A DNA stretch of 50,193 nt from an uncultured Lachnospiraceae bacterium (GCA_910577655.1 CAJTOW010000008.1:1-50193); one strand, 5' to 3'. Shown: positions 32,900 to 42,600, counted from the stretch's first letter. Translations and numbers: made by a program. Notes: generated from the letters alone by a model not told the origin.

Positions 32900-33364
32900 A
32901 TGCAGACATTGCTGAATGTATTACTTGTTATTTTGTTACTGGGCGTCATTGCCCTGGTGGTACTGTATTTCCTGGGAAGAAAGATGGAGAAGCGCCAGGT
33001 GGAACAGCAGCAGATGCTGGAAGCTGCTGCACAGACGGTTTCCATGCTGGTCATTGATAAAAAGAAGCTCAAGGTCAAGGATGCCGGACTTCCAAAGATC
33101 GTCAGCGAGCAGACCCCCTGGTATATGAAGTGGGCCAAGCTCCCGATCGTCAAAGCCAAGGTAGGCCCCAGGGTCATGACCCTCATTGCCGATGAGAAGG
33201 TCTTCGCCGCCCTTCCGGTAAAGACAGAGGCCAAGGTCGTAGTCAGCGGAATCTACATCACCGCCATCAAGAGCGTCCGCGGCGGCGCCATCCAGGCCCC
33301 GCCCAAAAAGAAGGGATTCTTCGCGAAGTTCAAGAAAGACAAGAAAGACAAAAAGGATAAATAA
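32900..33364 (+). CDS. Small membrane-anchored protein of unknown function
   Basis: A 154-residue protein. One N-terminal membrane helix (about 4-24, LLNVLLVILLLGVIALVVLYFL) is followed by a short amphipathic helix (KMEKRQVEQQQMLEAAAQTV), a compact middle part (VIDKKKLKVKDAGLPKIV to VVSGIYITAIKSVRGG) and a very basic tail rich in Lys/Asp repeats (KKDKKDKKDKKDK). GGAGG lies eight bases before the ATG. It is expressed divergently from rpoBC and ends in a terminator, so it is its own transcript. The type is common in Lachnospiraceae but I know no function; the basic tail suggests binding of nucleic acid or acidic lipid. Confidence 0.75.
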   Translation: MQTLLNVLLVILLLGVIALVVLYFLGRKMEKRQVEQQQMLEAAAQTVSMLVIDKKKLKVKDAGLPKIVSEQTPWYMKWAKLPIVKAKVGPRVMTLIADEKVFAALPVKTEAKVVVSGIYITAIKSVRGGAIQAPPKKKGFFAKFKKDKKDKKDK

Positions 33365-33368
33365 GACA

Positions 33369-33410
33369 AAAGCAGTCATAGACCAGCATTCTGGTTCATG
33401 GCTGCTTTTT
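33369..33410 (+). terminator. Rho-independent terminator
   Basis: GCAGTCATAGACCAG (33372-33386) pairs with CTGGTTCATGGCTGC (33391-33405) with a few mismatches or G-U pairs around loop CATT, followed by TTTTT (33406-33410). It ends the small membrane protein transcript. Confidence 0.8.
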
Positions 33411-33420
33411 CATAGCTTAT

Positions 33421-33500
33421 TGGCAGCAGTCCGGATATCCCCTGGACTGTTACGGTATCCGGCCTTCGCATTTTTGCACAGTCAGTGCGGTGCACCAGAG
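33421..33500. repeat. REP-like repeat, copy D (inverted relative to copy C)
   Basis: Read on the minus strand it carries GTGCACC, CTGACTGTGCAAAAA, GGCCGGATACCGTAAC and CAGGGGATATCCGG in the same order as copy C at 23091-23220, with the hairpin of C shortened. It fills most of the gap before the DUF1934 gene. Confidence 0.7.
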
Positions 33501-33507
33501 CGTCCCC

Positions 33508-33524
33508 TAGAGCGTGTCTGAAAA
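33508..33524. repeat. Solo end of the MITE-like element
   Basis: TAGAGCGTGTCTGAAAA matches the outer 17 bases of the terminal inverted repeat of copy M1 (43769-43785) with one difference. No partner end was found within 300 bases, so this is a fragment directly beside REP-like copy D. Confidence 0.55.
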
Positions 33525-33546
33525 CGCGCTGACCTGTATCACAAAG

Positions 33547-33993
33547 CTACGACTGCAGGTGCAGCTGTGCCGTCTCCATGGAACTGATGTCCAGAAAGAT
33601 ATTGCAGTCTGACACATGCTCGTAATTGATATCCAGGCCATAGCTGACAGACACCTTCAGATTGTCCTCCCGGGCGTCCACCTGGATCCGGCTGGTGCCG
33701 ATCTCCACAGTCATCTCTCCCAGGGGTGTGATATACCGGGCCATTTTCTTCTGGCCCTGTTCAAAAACCAGCTCGGTACTGGTGATGCCCTGCTTGCGGA
33801 TCTGCATCATCTCCGGTGTGATCTTCACCATATTGCGGATGCTTCCCTCAAAGCCTTCCATCACCTCATCATAGAAGACATAGTGCTTGCCGTTTCTCCA
33901 GTAGTATTCTCCCTTTGTGATAACCTCTACATCCTCTTTATCGCCATCCATCACACGCAGACCGCTGATGCGGATCAGTACTTCCTTTGTCAT
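33547..33993 (-). CDS. DUF1934 family protein (YwiB-like beta-barrel)
   Basis: A 148-residue cytoplasmic protein of the DUF1934 family, a lipocalin-like small beta-barrel. Typical features are EVLIRISGLRVMDGDKEDVEVITKGEYYWRNGKHYVFYDE, GSIRNMVKITPEMMQIRKQG and the late SVSYGLDINYEHVSDC. The ATG at 33993 is preceded by AAAGGATG. It lies 61 bases after murI in the same direction and probably forms an operon with it. The molecular function is unknown. Confidence 0.88.
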   Translation of the reverse strand: MTKEVLIRISGLRVMDGDKEDVEVITKGEYYWRNGKHYVFYDEVMEGFEGSIRNMVKITPEMMQIRKQGITSTELVFEQGQKKMARYITPLGEMTVEIGTSRIQVDAREDNLKVSVSYGLDINYEHVSDCNIFLDISSMETAQLHLQS

Positions 33994-34054
33994 ACTGGTT
34001 TACATCCTTTCTCATAGACACGCTCCAATGCCCACTCCTATCATTTAAAGTATC

Positions 34055-34981
34055 TCAATAATTCTCAATATCAATCTTCTTGGTCTCCCGGACCTCATTA
34101 GGGAGAATCGCCGTGGCGAAATCCGTGAATTTCTCTGCCAGGTCACTGACAAAGAACTGGTATTTCTCTCCATCCTCCACAGCGTCCCGTTCCCGGTCCA
34201 GGCCATGGTCCTGCAGCAGCTTCCGCAGCTCCAGCGCCGTCTCATAAGCCGGATTGACCAGGGTCACATGCTCTCCCATAAGCCGCCCCAGGGTGGACCG
34301 CAAAAGGGGATAATGGGTACAGCCCAGTACCAGGGTGTCTATATATTTCCCTTTTAATTCACTTAAATAACGGGAGGCGATCTCATCCGTCACCGAGTCA
34401 TGGAGCAGCCCCTCTTCCACCAGGGGCACAAACAGTGGGCAGGCCTTTCCGATCACCTCGGTACCCGGCCGCAGCTTTCGGATCACCTCTGTATAAATGC
34501 CGCTGCCGATGGTTCCTTCTGTACCGATGACCCCGATCCGCCCGTTCCTGGTAACAGAGGCCGCAGTCCGCGCACCGGCATTGATCACGCCAATCAGCGG
34601 AATGTCGGATTCTGCCTGAACCGTCTCCAGGGCATAGGAGCTTGCCGTATTGCAGGCGATCACAATCGCCTTCACATTCTTTGTCTTCAGGAAGCGGATC
34701 ACCTGGCGGGAATACCGCACAATGGTGTCCTTTGATTTGCTTCCGTAAGGAAGTCTGGCCGTGTCCCCAAAATAAATGATCCGTTCCTCCGGAATCTGCC
34801 GCATGATCTCTCTGGCCACAGTCAGTCCGCCCACGCCGGAGTCAAATACGCCAACCGGTGCATTTCTGCTCTGTATCCCCGCCAGAGATGCCTTTCTGTC
34901 TGGTATGCCCAGGGCATCCGCCAGTCCCTGGTCCTTTGGCAGTAAGTCTGTCCGCTGGGCGCATGGAGATTGTCTGTCCAT
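34055..34981 (-). CDS. murI: Glutamate racemase
   Basis: Makes D-glutamate for peptidoglycan. A 308-residue member with GVFDSGVGGLTVAREIM at about residue 44, YFGDTARLPYGSKS, the first catalytic Cys in VIACNTASSYALE, GVINAGARTA, and the second catalytic Cys in LVLGCTHYPLLR. The first 40 residues are an N-terminal extension not usual in the family (about 265-280 residues); a later start is possible, but the ATG at 34981 has GGGGG eight bases ahead. It sits beside ddl, the next D-amino-acid gene for the wall, separated by 91 bases. Confidence 0.95.
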   Translation of the reverse strand: MDRQSPCAQRTDLLPKDQGLADALGIPDRKASLAGIQSRNAPVGVFDSGVGGLTVAREIMRQIPEERIIYFGDTARLPYGSKSKDTIVRYSRQVIRFLKTKNVKAIVIACNTASSYALETVQAESDIPLIGVINAGARTAASVTRNGRIGVIGTEGTIGSGIYTEVIRKLRPGTEVIGKACPLFVPLVEEGLLHDSVTDEIASRYLSELKGKYIDTLVLGCTHYPLLRSTLGRLMGEHVTLVNPAYETALELRKLLQDHGLDRERDAVEDGEKYQFFVSDLAEKFTDFATAILPNEVRETKKIDIENY

Positions 34982-35072
34982 CACAAATTCCCCTTTTTCT
35001 TATGGTTGTAATTATATCTTATGTAACAGATGCCGGCCTGGGCCAGAGCCGCAGATTGTACCGGCATGACGT

Positions 35073-36131
35073 TCACCGCTCAAAAGCCAGGGTAATCAGG
35101 CGGTCAATCAGTTCTTTTTTGGAGATTCCCGCCGCCTCCCAGAGCATGGGATACATGCTGATGGACGTGAATCCAGGGAGTGTGTTGATCTCATTGAACA
35201 CCACCTCGCCCCCGTCAGTCACAAAGAAGTCCACCCGTGCCAGTCCGTAACCGTCTACCGCATTGAAAATGCGCTCTGCCGCCTTGCGTACCCGCTCCGC
35301 CGAATCCCCGGGAAGTTCAGGACCGATCACCGTACGGGACTGCTCATTAAAATACTTGGCTTCATAGTCGTAGAATTCTGCCGCCGCCAGAATCTCCCCC
35401 ACGCCGGAAGATGCCACCGGCTTCTGACCTCCTCCCAGGACGGCGCATTCCACCTCGTGGCCTGTAATGGTCTCTTCCACCAGGATCTTCCGGTCATGGC
35501 GGGCTGCTTCTTCAAGGCCTGCCAGAAGCTCCTGCCGGTTTCCTGCCTTGGTGATACCACGGGAAGAGCCCGCGTTGGAAGGCTTGACAAAAACCGGATA
35601 GGAGAACTTCTCTTCTATCTGCCGGATGATGATGTCGGGATCCTTCTGGAATTTCCAGACCATAACCGGGACATATCTGGCCTGACGGATATCCAGGGTA
35701 TCCACGATCAGCTTGGTATACAGCTTATCCATGGAAACCGCTGACGACAGCACGCCGCAGCCCACATAGGGAATCTTCGCCAGCTCCAGCAGTCCCTGTA
35801 CGGTCCCGTCCTCCCCATAAGGGCCATGGAGAACCGGAAATACCACATCCACCGGGACATTACGGCTGGTCCCCTGCTCTGTCAGCACCACGCTATGACT
35901 GGTAGCATCAGGGGAAATAATAGCCTCTGTGGTACTTTCCTTCCAGGCACCGGTCCGTACATCCTCCAGAGAGTCTGCCCTAAGCCAGTGGCCTTCTTCT
36001 GTAATCCCGATCAGCAGAAGCTCGTACCGGGATGTATCAATCTGACCGATCACATTGGCTGCCGACATACAGGAGACAAGATGCTCCGATGACTGGCCGC
36101 CAAACAAGACCACAATCCGTTTCTTATCCAT
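35073..36131 (-). CDS. ddl: D-alanine--D-alanine ligase
   Basis: A 352-residue ATP-grasp ligase joining two D-alanines for the peptidoglycan stem. VVLFGGQSSEHLVSCMSAANVI is the N-terminal substrate site, LHGPYGEDGTVQGLLELAKIPYVGCGVLSSA follows, the ATP-binding region includes FVKPSNAGSSRGITKA, and YGLARVDFFVTDGGEVVFNEINTLPGFT ends the metal site. GGAGG lies nine bases ahead of the ATG. The sequence is of general Ddl type; van-type D-Ala-D-Lac/Ser ligases are less likely because no other van genes are nearby. Confidence 0.95.
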   Translation of the reverse strand: MDKKRIVVLFGGQSSEHLVSCMSAANVIGQIDTSRYELLLIGITEEGHWLRADSLEDVRTGAWKESTTEAIISPDATSHSVVLTEQGTSRNVPVDVVFPVLHGPYGEDGTVQGLLELAKIPYVGCGVLSSAVSMDKLYTKLIVDTLDIRQARYVPVMVWKFQKDPDIIIRQIEEKFSYPVFVKPSNAGSSRGITKAGNRQELLAGLEEAARHDRKILVEETITGHEVECAVLGGGQKPVASSGVGEILAAAEFYDYEAKYFNEQSRTVIGPELPGDSAERVRKAAERIFNAVDGYGLARVDFFVTDGGEVVFNEINTLPGFTSISMYPMLWEAAGISKKELIDRLITLAFER

Positions 36132-36407
36132 AAATTTGATCCTCCTAACCCGGACAAGCCGGAACCATATTTTTGATTACAGTTCATAAGGCAATGGAAT
36201 GTTCATCACAACGAATGCCCAGGTAAAATTCTTCTCTCATTAATATATGTAGCAACCAGGCCAATGGACCGGACCGTGAAGGGATCCGGGGCATGGCCGG
36301 GGTAAATATTTCTGCCAGATGGGGACAGCCACGTTTAATTATACCATATATGTCAATACTTAAAAATAGGAAATAGAAAGAAACCATTCTATGGAGGTGG
36401 ATTTTAG
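36132..36407. other. ddl-spoIIR intergenic region
   Basis: Divergent 276-base gap. Towards ddl (minus strand) an extended -10 TGGTATAAT has its TATAAT at 36338-36343, without a good -35; a TTGACA just 7 bp away (36351-36356) is too close to pair with it. Towards spoIIR the AT-rich stretch 36335-36390 could hold a forespore (sigma-F) promoter, which I cannot define. A weak minus-strand reading of 84 codons has no ribosome site and no recognisable domain. Confidence 0.35.
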
Positions 36408-37094
36408 ATGTCTGGGAATTGCTACATAGCAACCGCAAAAAAATATTTTGTTTTATCCCTTGGCTGTTTCCTGATTATGGGACTGCTTATGGGCGGACGG
36501 TGCAGGGAGGTGCAGGAGGCACTGGCGAGACGTATCGCTCCGGCGGTACTGCGTTTTCATGTACTGGCGGAAAGTGACGGCAGGCAGGACCAGGAGGTGA
36601 AGCTGGAGGTGCGGAGCCTGATTCTGGATTATGTGAGAGGACAGCTTTCTCCTGAAGCGGACCGGGATGATACGGTGGAATTTGTAGAAAACCATGCCGG
36701 AGAGATCGAGGCTGTGGCAGACCGGTATCTCCGGGAAAGGGGAATGGACTACCAGACCAGTGTGGAGATCACCAACTGCTATTTTCCGGCCCGGGCTTAT
36801 GGCAGGGTCACCTTTCCCTGCGGATATTACGACGCGGTACGGGTCACCCTGGGTTCTGGCCAGGGTCATAACTGGTGGTGCGTGATTTATCCGCAGTTCT
36901 GTTTCCTGGATGTGGACTGGGAAATGGAATCTGAAAGTGATACAGAAACGGCGCCTGATGTTCATGATGATTCTGAACCGGATATTTTACGGCAGATACT
37001 GCAAAAGGACGACTATCTGGCTTTAAAAGATAATCGTCCCAGTATTGCAGTCCGTTTTCGATTGCAGGATTTGTGTGGTCGTTTTAAGCAATAA
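36408..37094 (+). CDS. spoIIR: Stage II sporulation protein R
   Basis: A forespore-made secreted signal that activates SpoIIGA in the septum so that pro-sigma-E is processed in the mother cell. The 228-residue protein has a membrane/signal helix (about 13-30, FVLSLGCFLIMGLLMGG) and the conserved core FHVLAESDGRQDQEVKLEVR, YFPARAYGRVTFPCGYYDAVRVTLG and GHNWWCVIYPQFCF, the last being diagnostic. A SpoIIR-typical acidic variable region precedes a C-terminal helix (about 210-225). GGAGG stands about 11 bases before the ATG. It is expected to depend on sigma-F. Confidence 0.95.
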   Translation: MSGNCYIATAKKYFVLSLGCFLIMGLLMGGRCREVQEALARRIAPAVLRFHVLAESDGRQDQEVKLEVRSLILDYVRGQLSPEADRDDTVEFVENHAGEIEAVADRYLRERGMDYQTSVEITNCYFPARAYGRVTFPCGYYDAVRVTLGSGQGHNWWCVIYPQFCFLDVDWEMESESDTETAPDVHDDSEPDILRQILQKDDYLALKDNRPSIAVRFRLQDLCGRFKQ

Positions 37095-37126
37095 CCTTTT
37101 CATGTGACAAGGCATTGAACTTTCCG

Positions 37127-38311
37127 TCACTCAATCTCCGTCAGCCCCTTCACCGCCCATTCATACGTCTCAATGGCCAGCAGCAGGGAGGTATCCGCAG
37201 TCTCCCAGGCAGCCTTCTTCTGGTAAAAGGCAATCTCTGTTCCCAGATAATCGGACTTGCCCAGAAGGCCCAGCTGGTACATCCGGTCATAGCCTGCCTT
37301 GCTTTTCAGGGCGCCCTGGTAGCCGTCTATGGCAGCTTCATAAGCCTTCTTCTTGGACAGCACGTCGTCATAGAGCTCTTTCATCTTAATGGTCAGCTTC
37401 TGGTCGCCTTCGTTGATAATGTCCAGACGGGCGCTGATACTGGCGTTGGAGGTGCCCTTGGCAGAAGTCCGCTGGGAGATCAGGGTAGAATTGTTCCCGA
37501 TGGCCCCTCGGGTGTCCTCCTCCAGATTCATGGCATCAATCCGGCTTAGATCCACTGTGGGGATCAGGGCCACCTCAGGGTTTCCGTCGGCCGGCCAGCC
37601 GGTCATGGTACAAAGCGTAGGCCGGATCTGCAGGAGACCGCCGTCAATGGACGCCAGAGTGCTTCTGGCTGAAAGCTGGTTGGTCTGGGCCTCCAGAACC
37701 TCCCGCTCTGTAGCCAGCCCCAGGGCATGCTTATCAGAAGCCAGCTTATATTGCTCGGCATACAGCTCCTCCAGCTTTCCCAGGGTCTCCCGCTGTTTCC
37801 TCAGGGAATCGTAGGAGATCATCAGGGACTGGGCGATCTTCACAAACTGGTTCTCTGTCTTCTGGAGGGAGGCTGTGGTGGTACGGTTCAGCATATTGCG
37901 GGATGCGGAATCCATCTGGGAGGCAACTGCCTTCAGGATCGCCTCCTGAGTGGCGTAGTTGACCAGATTCTCAATATCATATTCTTCCTGGGCCGTCTCC
38001 TTCAGCTTCTCCATCTTCCAGCGGTGGCTTTCCAGCTCCTGGGCATTGGCCTCCAGGGTCCGCTTCGTCTCTTCCAGGTCCTCCCAGATGTTGGAAACCA
38101 CGGAATTGTATTCGTGAACCAGGTTGGGGATCTCATCGTATTCCAGCACATTGTCCTGGAGACGGGCCCAGGTCTCGGCGTCATAGCCGGATTCCACCCT
38201 GTCCCCCAGGGGGCCTACCGTGGCGGCACAGGCAGGAATCGCAAAGATGCTTCCTATACAAAGTGATAAGGACAGTATAGCCGCAGGTTCTATTCTCTTT
38301 CTTCCTTTCAT
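37127..38311 (-). CDS. TolC-like protein B of the RND operon
   Basis: A 394-residue exported, strongly helical protein. It has a signal peptide (MKGRKRIEPAAILSLSLCIGSIFAIPACA) and then long amphipathic helices in two halves with TolC-family features (ISYDSLRKQRETLGKLEELYAEQYKLASDKHALGLATEREVLEAQTNQLSARSTL; the second-half counterpart is YDRMYQLGLLGKSDYLGTEIAFYQKKAAWE). It is shorter than classical TolC (about 470) and I see no outer-membrane strand segments. Its ATG shares one base with the stop of the other TolC-like gene, so they are coupled. Likely a wall-spanning partner of the RND pump. Confidence 0.82.
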   Translation of the reverse strand: MKGRKRIEPAAILSLSLCIGSIFAIPACAATVGPLGDRVESGYDAETWARLQDNVLEYDEIPNLVHEYNSVVSNIWEDLEETKRTLEANAQELESHRWKMEKLKETAQEEYDIENLVNYATQEAILKAVASQMDSASRNMLNRTTTASLQKTENQFVKIAQSLMISYDSLRKQRETLGKLEELYAEQYKLASDKHALGLATEREVLEAQTNQLSARSTLASIDGGLLQIRPTLCTMTGWPADGNPEVALIPTVDLSRIDAMNLEEDTRGAIGNNSTLISQRTSAKGTSNASISARLDIINEGDQKLTIKMKELYDDVLSKKKAYEAAIDGYQGALKSKAGYDRMYQLGLLGKSDYLGTEIAFYQKKAAWETADTSLLLAIETYEWAVKGLTEIE

Positions 38312-39495
38312 TACGACTGCCCTCCCTGGGATCCTCCTGCCAGTCCGTTCAGCACCCAGTCATAGGCCTGGACTGCCTGGAACAGATTCAGTCTGGCAGT
38401 CTCCACATTGATCTGGGCAGTCTCTGTAGTATTCTTCTGGGTCAGGTAGTCGATCCGGGATACATTGCCAAGCTGGAACTGGCGTTCTGTGGCAGCCAGG
38501 TTCTTCTGCTCCAAGGCAGCCTGGGCCTGACTCAGTTCAAAGGCGGCCTGGGCGGCTACCACACTCTGGTAGCCGGAATATACGCTGGCGCTGATGCTCT
38601 GTTCTGCTTCCCGGATAGTCTCTTTAAGGTCCTCCTGCTTATCCTGGCTTCTGGCATTCTCCAGCTTCCGCCTGTTGGACTTCATGGAAAAACTGTTCTC
38701 CACAGCCTGGGCCTTATCCACCTCAGGATTCATGGCCGCGACCCGCGCCATATCCACCTGGGGAATCTCCCGCACCTCGGGACTGGCATCGTGGGTCCAG
38801 CCCAGCAGTACCTGAAGACGCTGCTTCCCGGTATCTATGGCAGACTGGTCATCCTGGATGGCTTTCTCTGCATTCTTGATATTCTCCTGGGCAGCCAGGA
38901 CCTGTACATCCGTGCCCAGCCCCAGATCCCGGCGGCTTATGGCACTGCGCAGGGCCTCCTGGAGAAGCTCAAGCTGCTTCAGGTCTGTCTGGAGCTTCAG
39001 CTGGTTCAGATAATAATTGATCATCCCCGTCTGCGCCTGGGACACCAGAAGTGCCTCCGCGCTGCTGAAATCATAATAATAGGTCATGTAATCTTCCATG
39101 GAGTCATCCGCTGTCTCCCGCATCTGCTTGATGGTCTGCTCACTGGAGACAATACTGGACATCATGGAAGCATAACCCGCATCATCCACATCCGGATAGA
39201 TCAGGTTGGCCTCCAGATCATCTGCCAGCTCCCGGTACCGGTTGGACCACTGCTCGTTGGTCTCGCCGTAATCCTTGCGGAAGGTATTCAGATCAATCTG
39301 GTTCTTCTTCACCGTGGCATTGTACTCATGAATCAGATCCGCGATCTCCCCATACTCGATCACATCATCTCTGAGTGTGGCCCACTCCTCTGCGGACCGG
39401 CCAAACTCCGGAGTCGCCCCCAGAGCAGCCCCCGGCCCCATCACAGCCAGTATCCCTGCCATCCCCAGGGATACGGCACATCTTAATCCTTTCAA
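38311..39495 (-). CDS. TolC-like protein A of the RND operon
   Basis: A 394-residue exported coiled-coil-rich protein paralogous to the downstream gene. Signal peptide MKGLRCAVSLGMAGILAVMGPGAALG, then WATLRDDVIEYGEIADLIHEYN, matching WARLQDNVLEYDEIPNLVHEYN in the paralogue. The second half has the TolC hallmark ATERQFQLGNVSRIDYLTQKNTTETAQINVETARLNLFQAVQAYDWVL. The start codon is TTG (39493-39495) seven bases after GGAGG. It is separated from the pump gene by 122 bases, which hold a palindrome-bearing promoter (39577-39600). Equal length and order of the two suggest a tandem duplication and perhaps a hetero-oligomer. Confidence 0.85.
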   Translation of the reverse strand: MKGLRCAVSLGMAGILAVMGPGAALGATPEFGRSAEEWATLRDDVIEYGEIADLIHEYNATVKKNQIDLNTFRKDYGETNEQWSNRYRELADDLEANLIYPDVDDAGYASMMSSIVSSEQTIKQMRETADDSMEDYMTYYYDFSSAEALLVSQAQTGMINYYLNQLKLQTDLKQLELLQEALRSAISRRDLGLGTDVQVLAAQENIKNAEKAIQDDQSAIDTGKQRLQVLLGWTHDASPEVREIPQVDMARVAAMNPEVDKAQAVENSFSMKSNRRKLENARSQDKQEDLKETIREAEQSISASVYSGYQSVVAAQAAFELSQAQAALEQKNLAATERQFQLGNVSRIDYLTQKNTTETAQINVETARLNLFQAVQAYDWVLNGLAGGSQGGQS

Positions 39496-39557
39496 AGTTC
39501 CACCTCCATGATTCGCTCTATAGATAAAACACTTCCAGCAACTGTACTATCTGTATT

Positions 39558-39600
39558 AGTATACCATATTTTTTCTGTAAGTAAATCACTGTTTACTTAC
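39558..39600 (-). promoter_or_regulatory. Candidate internal promoter with palindromic operator before the TolC-like genes
   Basis: GTAAGTAAA (39577-39585) and TTTACTTAC (39592-39600) form a perfect 9-bp inverted repeat with a 6-base spacer. On the minus strand TTTACT (39580-39585) plus a 16-bp spacer and TATACT (39558-39563) look like a promoter, so the palindrome covers its -35. It differs from the TGACA-N3-TGTCA sites of the operon's TetR protein, so another regulator may act here. It could instead be an RNA hairpin. Confidence 0.45.
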
Positions 39601-39617
39601 GGTTTCATTACGGTTTA

Positions 39618-42600
39618 TCAATCGTAACTGGGTTCTTTCTTCCTGCTCCTGTTCATGATCAGATAATACGCCGGCAGCACCAGGAGTGCCAGCACTGTGG
39701 AGGCGACCAGTCCGCCCACATCCACCAGGGCCAGACCCTGCATGCTCTTTCCGCTGTCACCGTAGGCCAGAGCCATGGGGATCATGGCTACTATAGTCGT
39801 CAGTGTAGTCATGAGAATAGGCCTCAGACGGGTGGCACCCGCTTCAATCAGGGCTGTCTTTATATCCATCTCCTGCCGGTACTGGTTCACGGTGTCAATG
39901 TAGAGAATACCATTATTTACCACCGTGCCTGCCAGCATCAGAAAGCCAAGGAGGGATGCCATACTGATGGGCACATCCGCCAGCCACAAAAGACCGAAGG
40001 AACCGATCAGGGCAAAGGGGATGGTAGTCATGACCATCAGGGAGAACTTGGGTGACTCGAACTGGGCCGCCATAACCACAAATACCAGGAACACGGCGAT
40101 AGCGATGGCTCCGCCCAGGTTGGCAAACTCCTCCATCATGGCTTCATCCATGGCATTGGTAGCCCGGTGGATCGTTGGGGTCAGATACCTGGACACCACC
40201 TCATCATAGAGCTTCTGCTCGATGGCATCGATCTCCCTGGGATCCTCGGTAGTCAGATCGCCGGTGATGGTCACCTGATACTCACGGTCCATACGGATGA
40301 TATTGGCCGGAGTATCCCGGAAGGTGATATCCGCCACATCAGTCAGAGCCACGGAACCACCTGCATTATTAGTCAGGACGATCCCCTGGAGCTTGTCAAT
40401 GGTGTCATATTCGTCATCCGGGTACTCTACCTTGACATCAATCTCGTCCCCGTCCACATCCAGCGTAGTCGCTGTAGTACCGCCCAACATGCTGCTGACT
40501 GTACCCGCCACCTGCATAGGGGTGATGTTCTCCGCCTGGGCCTTGACCGCGTCAATATCCAGCTTCACAACAGGCGCCGCGTTTTCCAGGGTGCTGTGGA
40601 CCCTGGATACCTCGCCGCGTCCTAAAAGTTCCTCGCAGATCTGGTCCGAAACTTCTTTCAGCTCGTCGTACTGGGTACTCCGCAGAATATATTCCACTCC
40701 GCCGGAGCTGGACATCATACTCATGCTGGAGGATGCCTCCACAGTGATATTGGCCCCGGGCACCTTGTTGAGAAGGGGCTTCCACTCACGGACCACCTGA
40801 TCTGTCTCACGGGACCTGTCATCCTTCAGGTAGGCAGTCAGTGTAGCACCGCCGCCTCCCATACTCATACCGCTGCTTCCCGCTGTCAGCATATAGGAAT
40901 CCAGATCCGGATCCTGAACCACAATGGCCTCTACCTGCTGGTAGATCTGATCCGTCTCCTCCACTCTAAGACCCGGGCGGGTCTCAATGGACACGTTGAC
41001 CTGACCCGCGTCATCCGCCACCATCAGTTCCATTCGCAGCTGGGTAGCCATCCAGATAGACACGGCCAGCAACAAGATGGAAAGGACGATCATCGTCCAC
41101 TTCCTGGGCAGAATCTCCTCCATCAGCCCCCGGTATCCATCCTGCATTTTCTTCACGAACCAGCCTGCGGGAGAATGATCCTTCTCCTGGGGCCGGAAGA
41201 AACAGTAGCACAGCGGTACAATGGTCATAGCGCTGATCAGAGAGGCCGTGAGGCAGAAGATGATGGTGAAGCCCAGAGGCTTGAACATCTGTCCGGTCAT
41301 TCCCTCCAGCATGGCCAGAGGCAGGAACACCACACAAGTGGTGGCTGTACCGCCAATAATGGACTGGATCACGATGCCGCTGCCCTCCAGGGCTGCCTCA
41401 CGGTATCCTACAATCCCTTTTCCTCTGGTAGAACGGAAACAGCTTTCCAGCACCACGATGGAGTTATCCACCATCATACCTACACCCAGCACCAGACTGC
41501 TGAGGGTGATGACATTTAAGGTGAAGCCCATGGCCTGCATCAGGATCAGGGCCACCAGAATGGAGATCGGGATCGAGGTTCCCACGATCAGGGATGCCCG
41601 GATCTCCCCAAAGAATATAAATATAATCAACATGGAGACTATGACCGCCATGGCCATGGTCTGCCATACACTTTTCAGGGAGGAGCTGATGGAATCGCTG
41701 GTATCATTGACCACTATGATCTCCAGATTCTCATCCTCTGCCTGAAGCTCCCGGACCGTCCGGTTCACTGCTTTGGACACCTCCATGGCGGAGGCACTCT
41801 GCTGCTTCTTGATCCCCAGGGAAATGGTATCGCGCCCATCGTACCGGGCCACGCCGCTGACATCCTCCAGGTTGTTATGTATATTTGCCACATCTTCCAG
41901 GTAGATAACATTTCCATTGCCCAGGGAAATGGGGATCTGCTTAAGCAGGTCCATGGTGTCGTATTCCACACCGGCACTGACAGACAGCTTCTGGCCGCCT
42001 ACGATGGTATCTCCGGACGGATAGGTGAAATTGCTGCTTCCGATGGAGGAAGCGATGCTGCTCATGTTCAGATGGTACTGTTCCAGCTTTTCCGGAATCA
42101 GCTCCACCTTGATATATTCCTGCTGGCCGCCGCTGACACTCACCTCTGTGACGGTAGTGATCTTCTCCAGCTCCGGCACCACCCGCTCATCCACATAGTT
42201 GTAGAGATTGGACTCGGTCTTGTGGTTCACTGCCAGGGAAATAGACGGCATATCGTCGATATTCATCTCCACAACCACCGGAGACTCACAGTCATCCGGC
42301 AGGGAGGCTTCCAGAACATCCATTTTCTTTTTCAGGTCATCGTAGGCCTCATCAATATCCTTGCCGTAGTCATAGGAAATGACTGTCAAAGACATATTCT
42401 CCATGGACACGGCCTGAACCTGGTCCACACCGTTGAGGGTACCGATCTCACTCTCGATCTCCGTAGTCACCAGATCATTGACATCTTCCGGGCTGGCGCC
42501 GGGATAGACAGTGGCAATGATCAGCATGGGCATATCCATGGACGGCATCAGCTCCAGCTTGGCAGAGAGCACTGACTGAAGGCCAAATACGATCAGGCAC

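Noticed and set aside
35073..36131. VanG/VanC-type resistance ligase
   Set aside because: The protein reads as a regular Ddl and no racemase, VanXY or two-component genes accompany it; the neighbour murI is a housekeeping wall gene.
36338..36356. TTGACA and TATAAT before ddl as one promoter
   Set aside because: They are only 7 bp apart, which does not fit a sigma-A promoter; only the extended -10 was retained as a weak candidate.
36184..36438. Minus-strand 84-codon reading between ddl and spoIIR
   Set aside because: No ribosome site, no domain, and it overlaps the spoIIR start.
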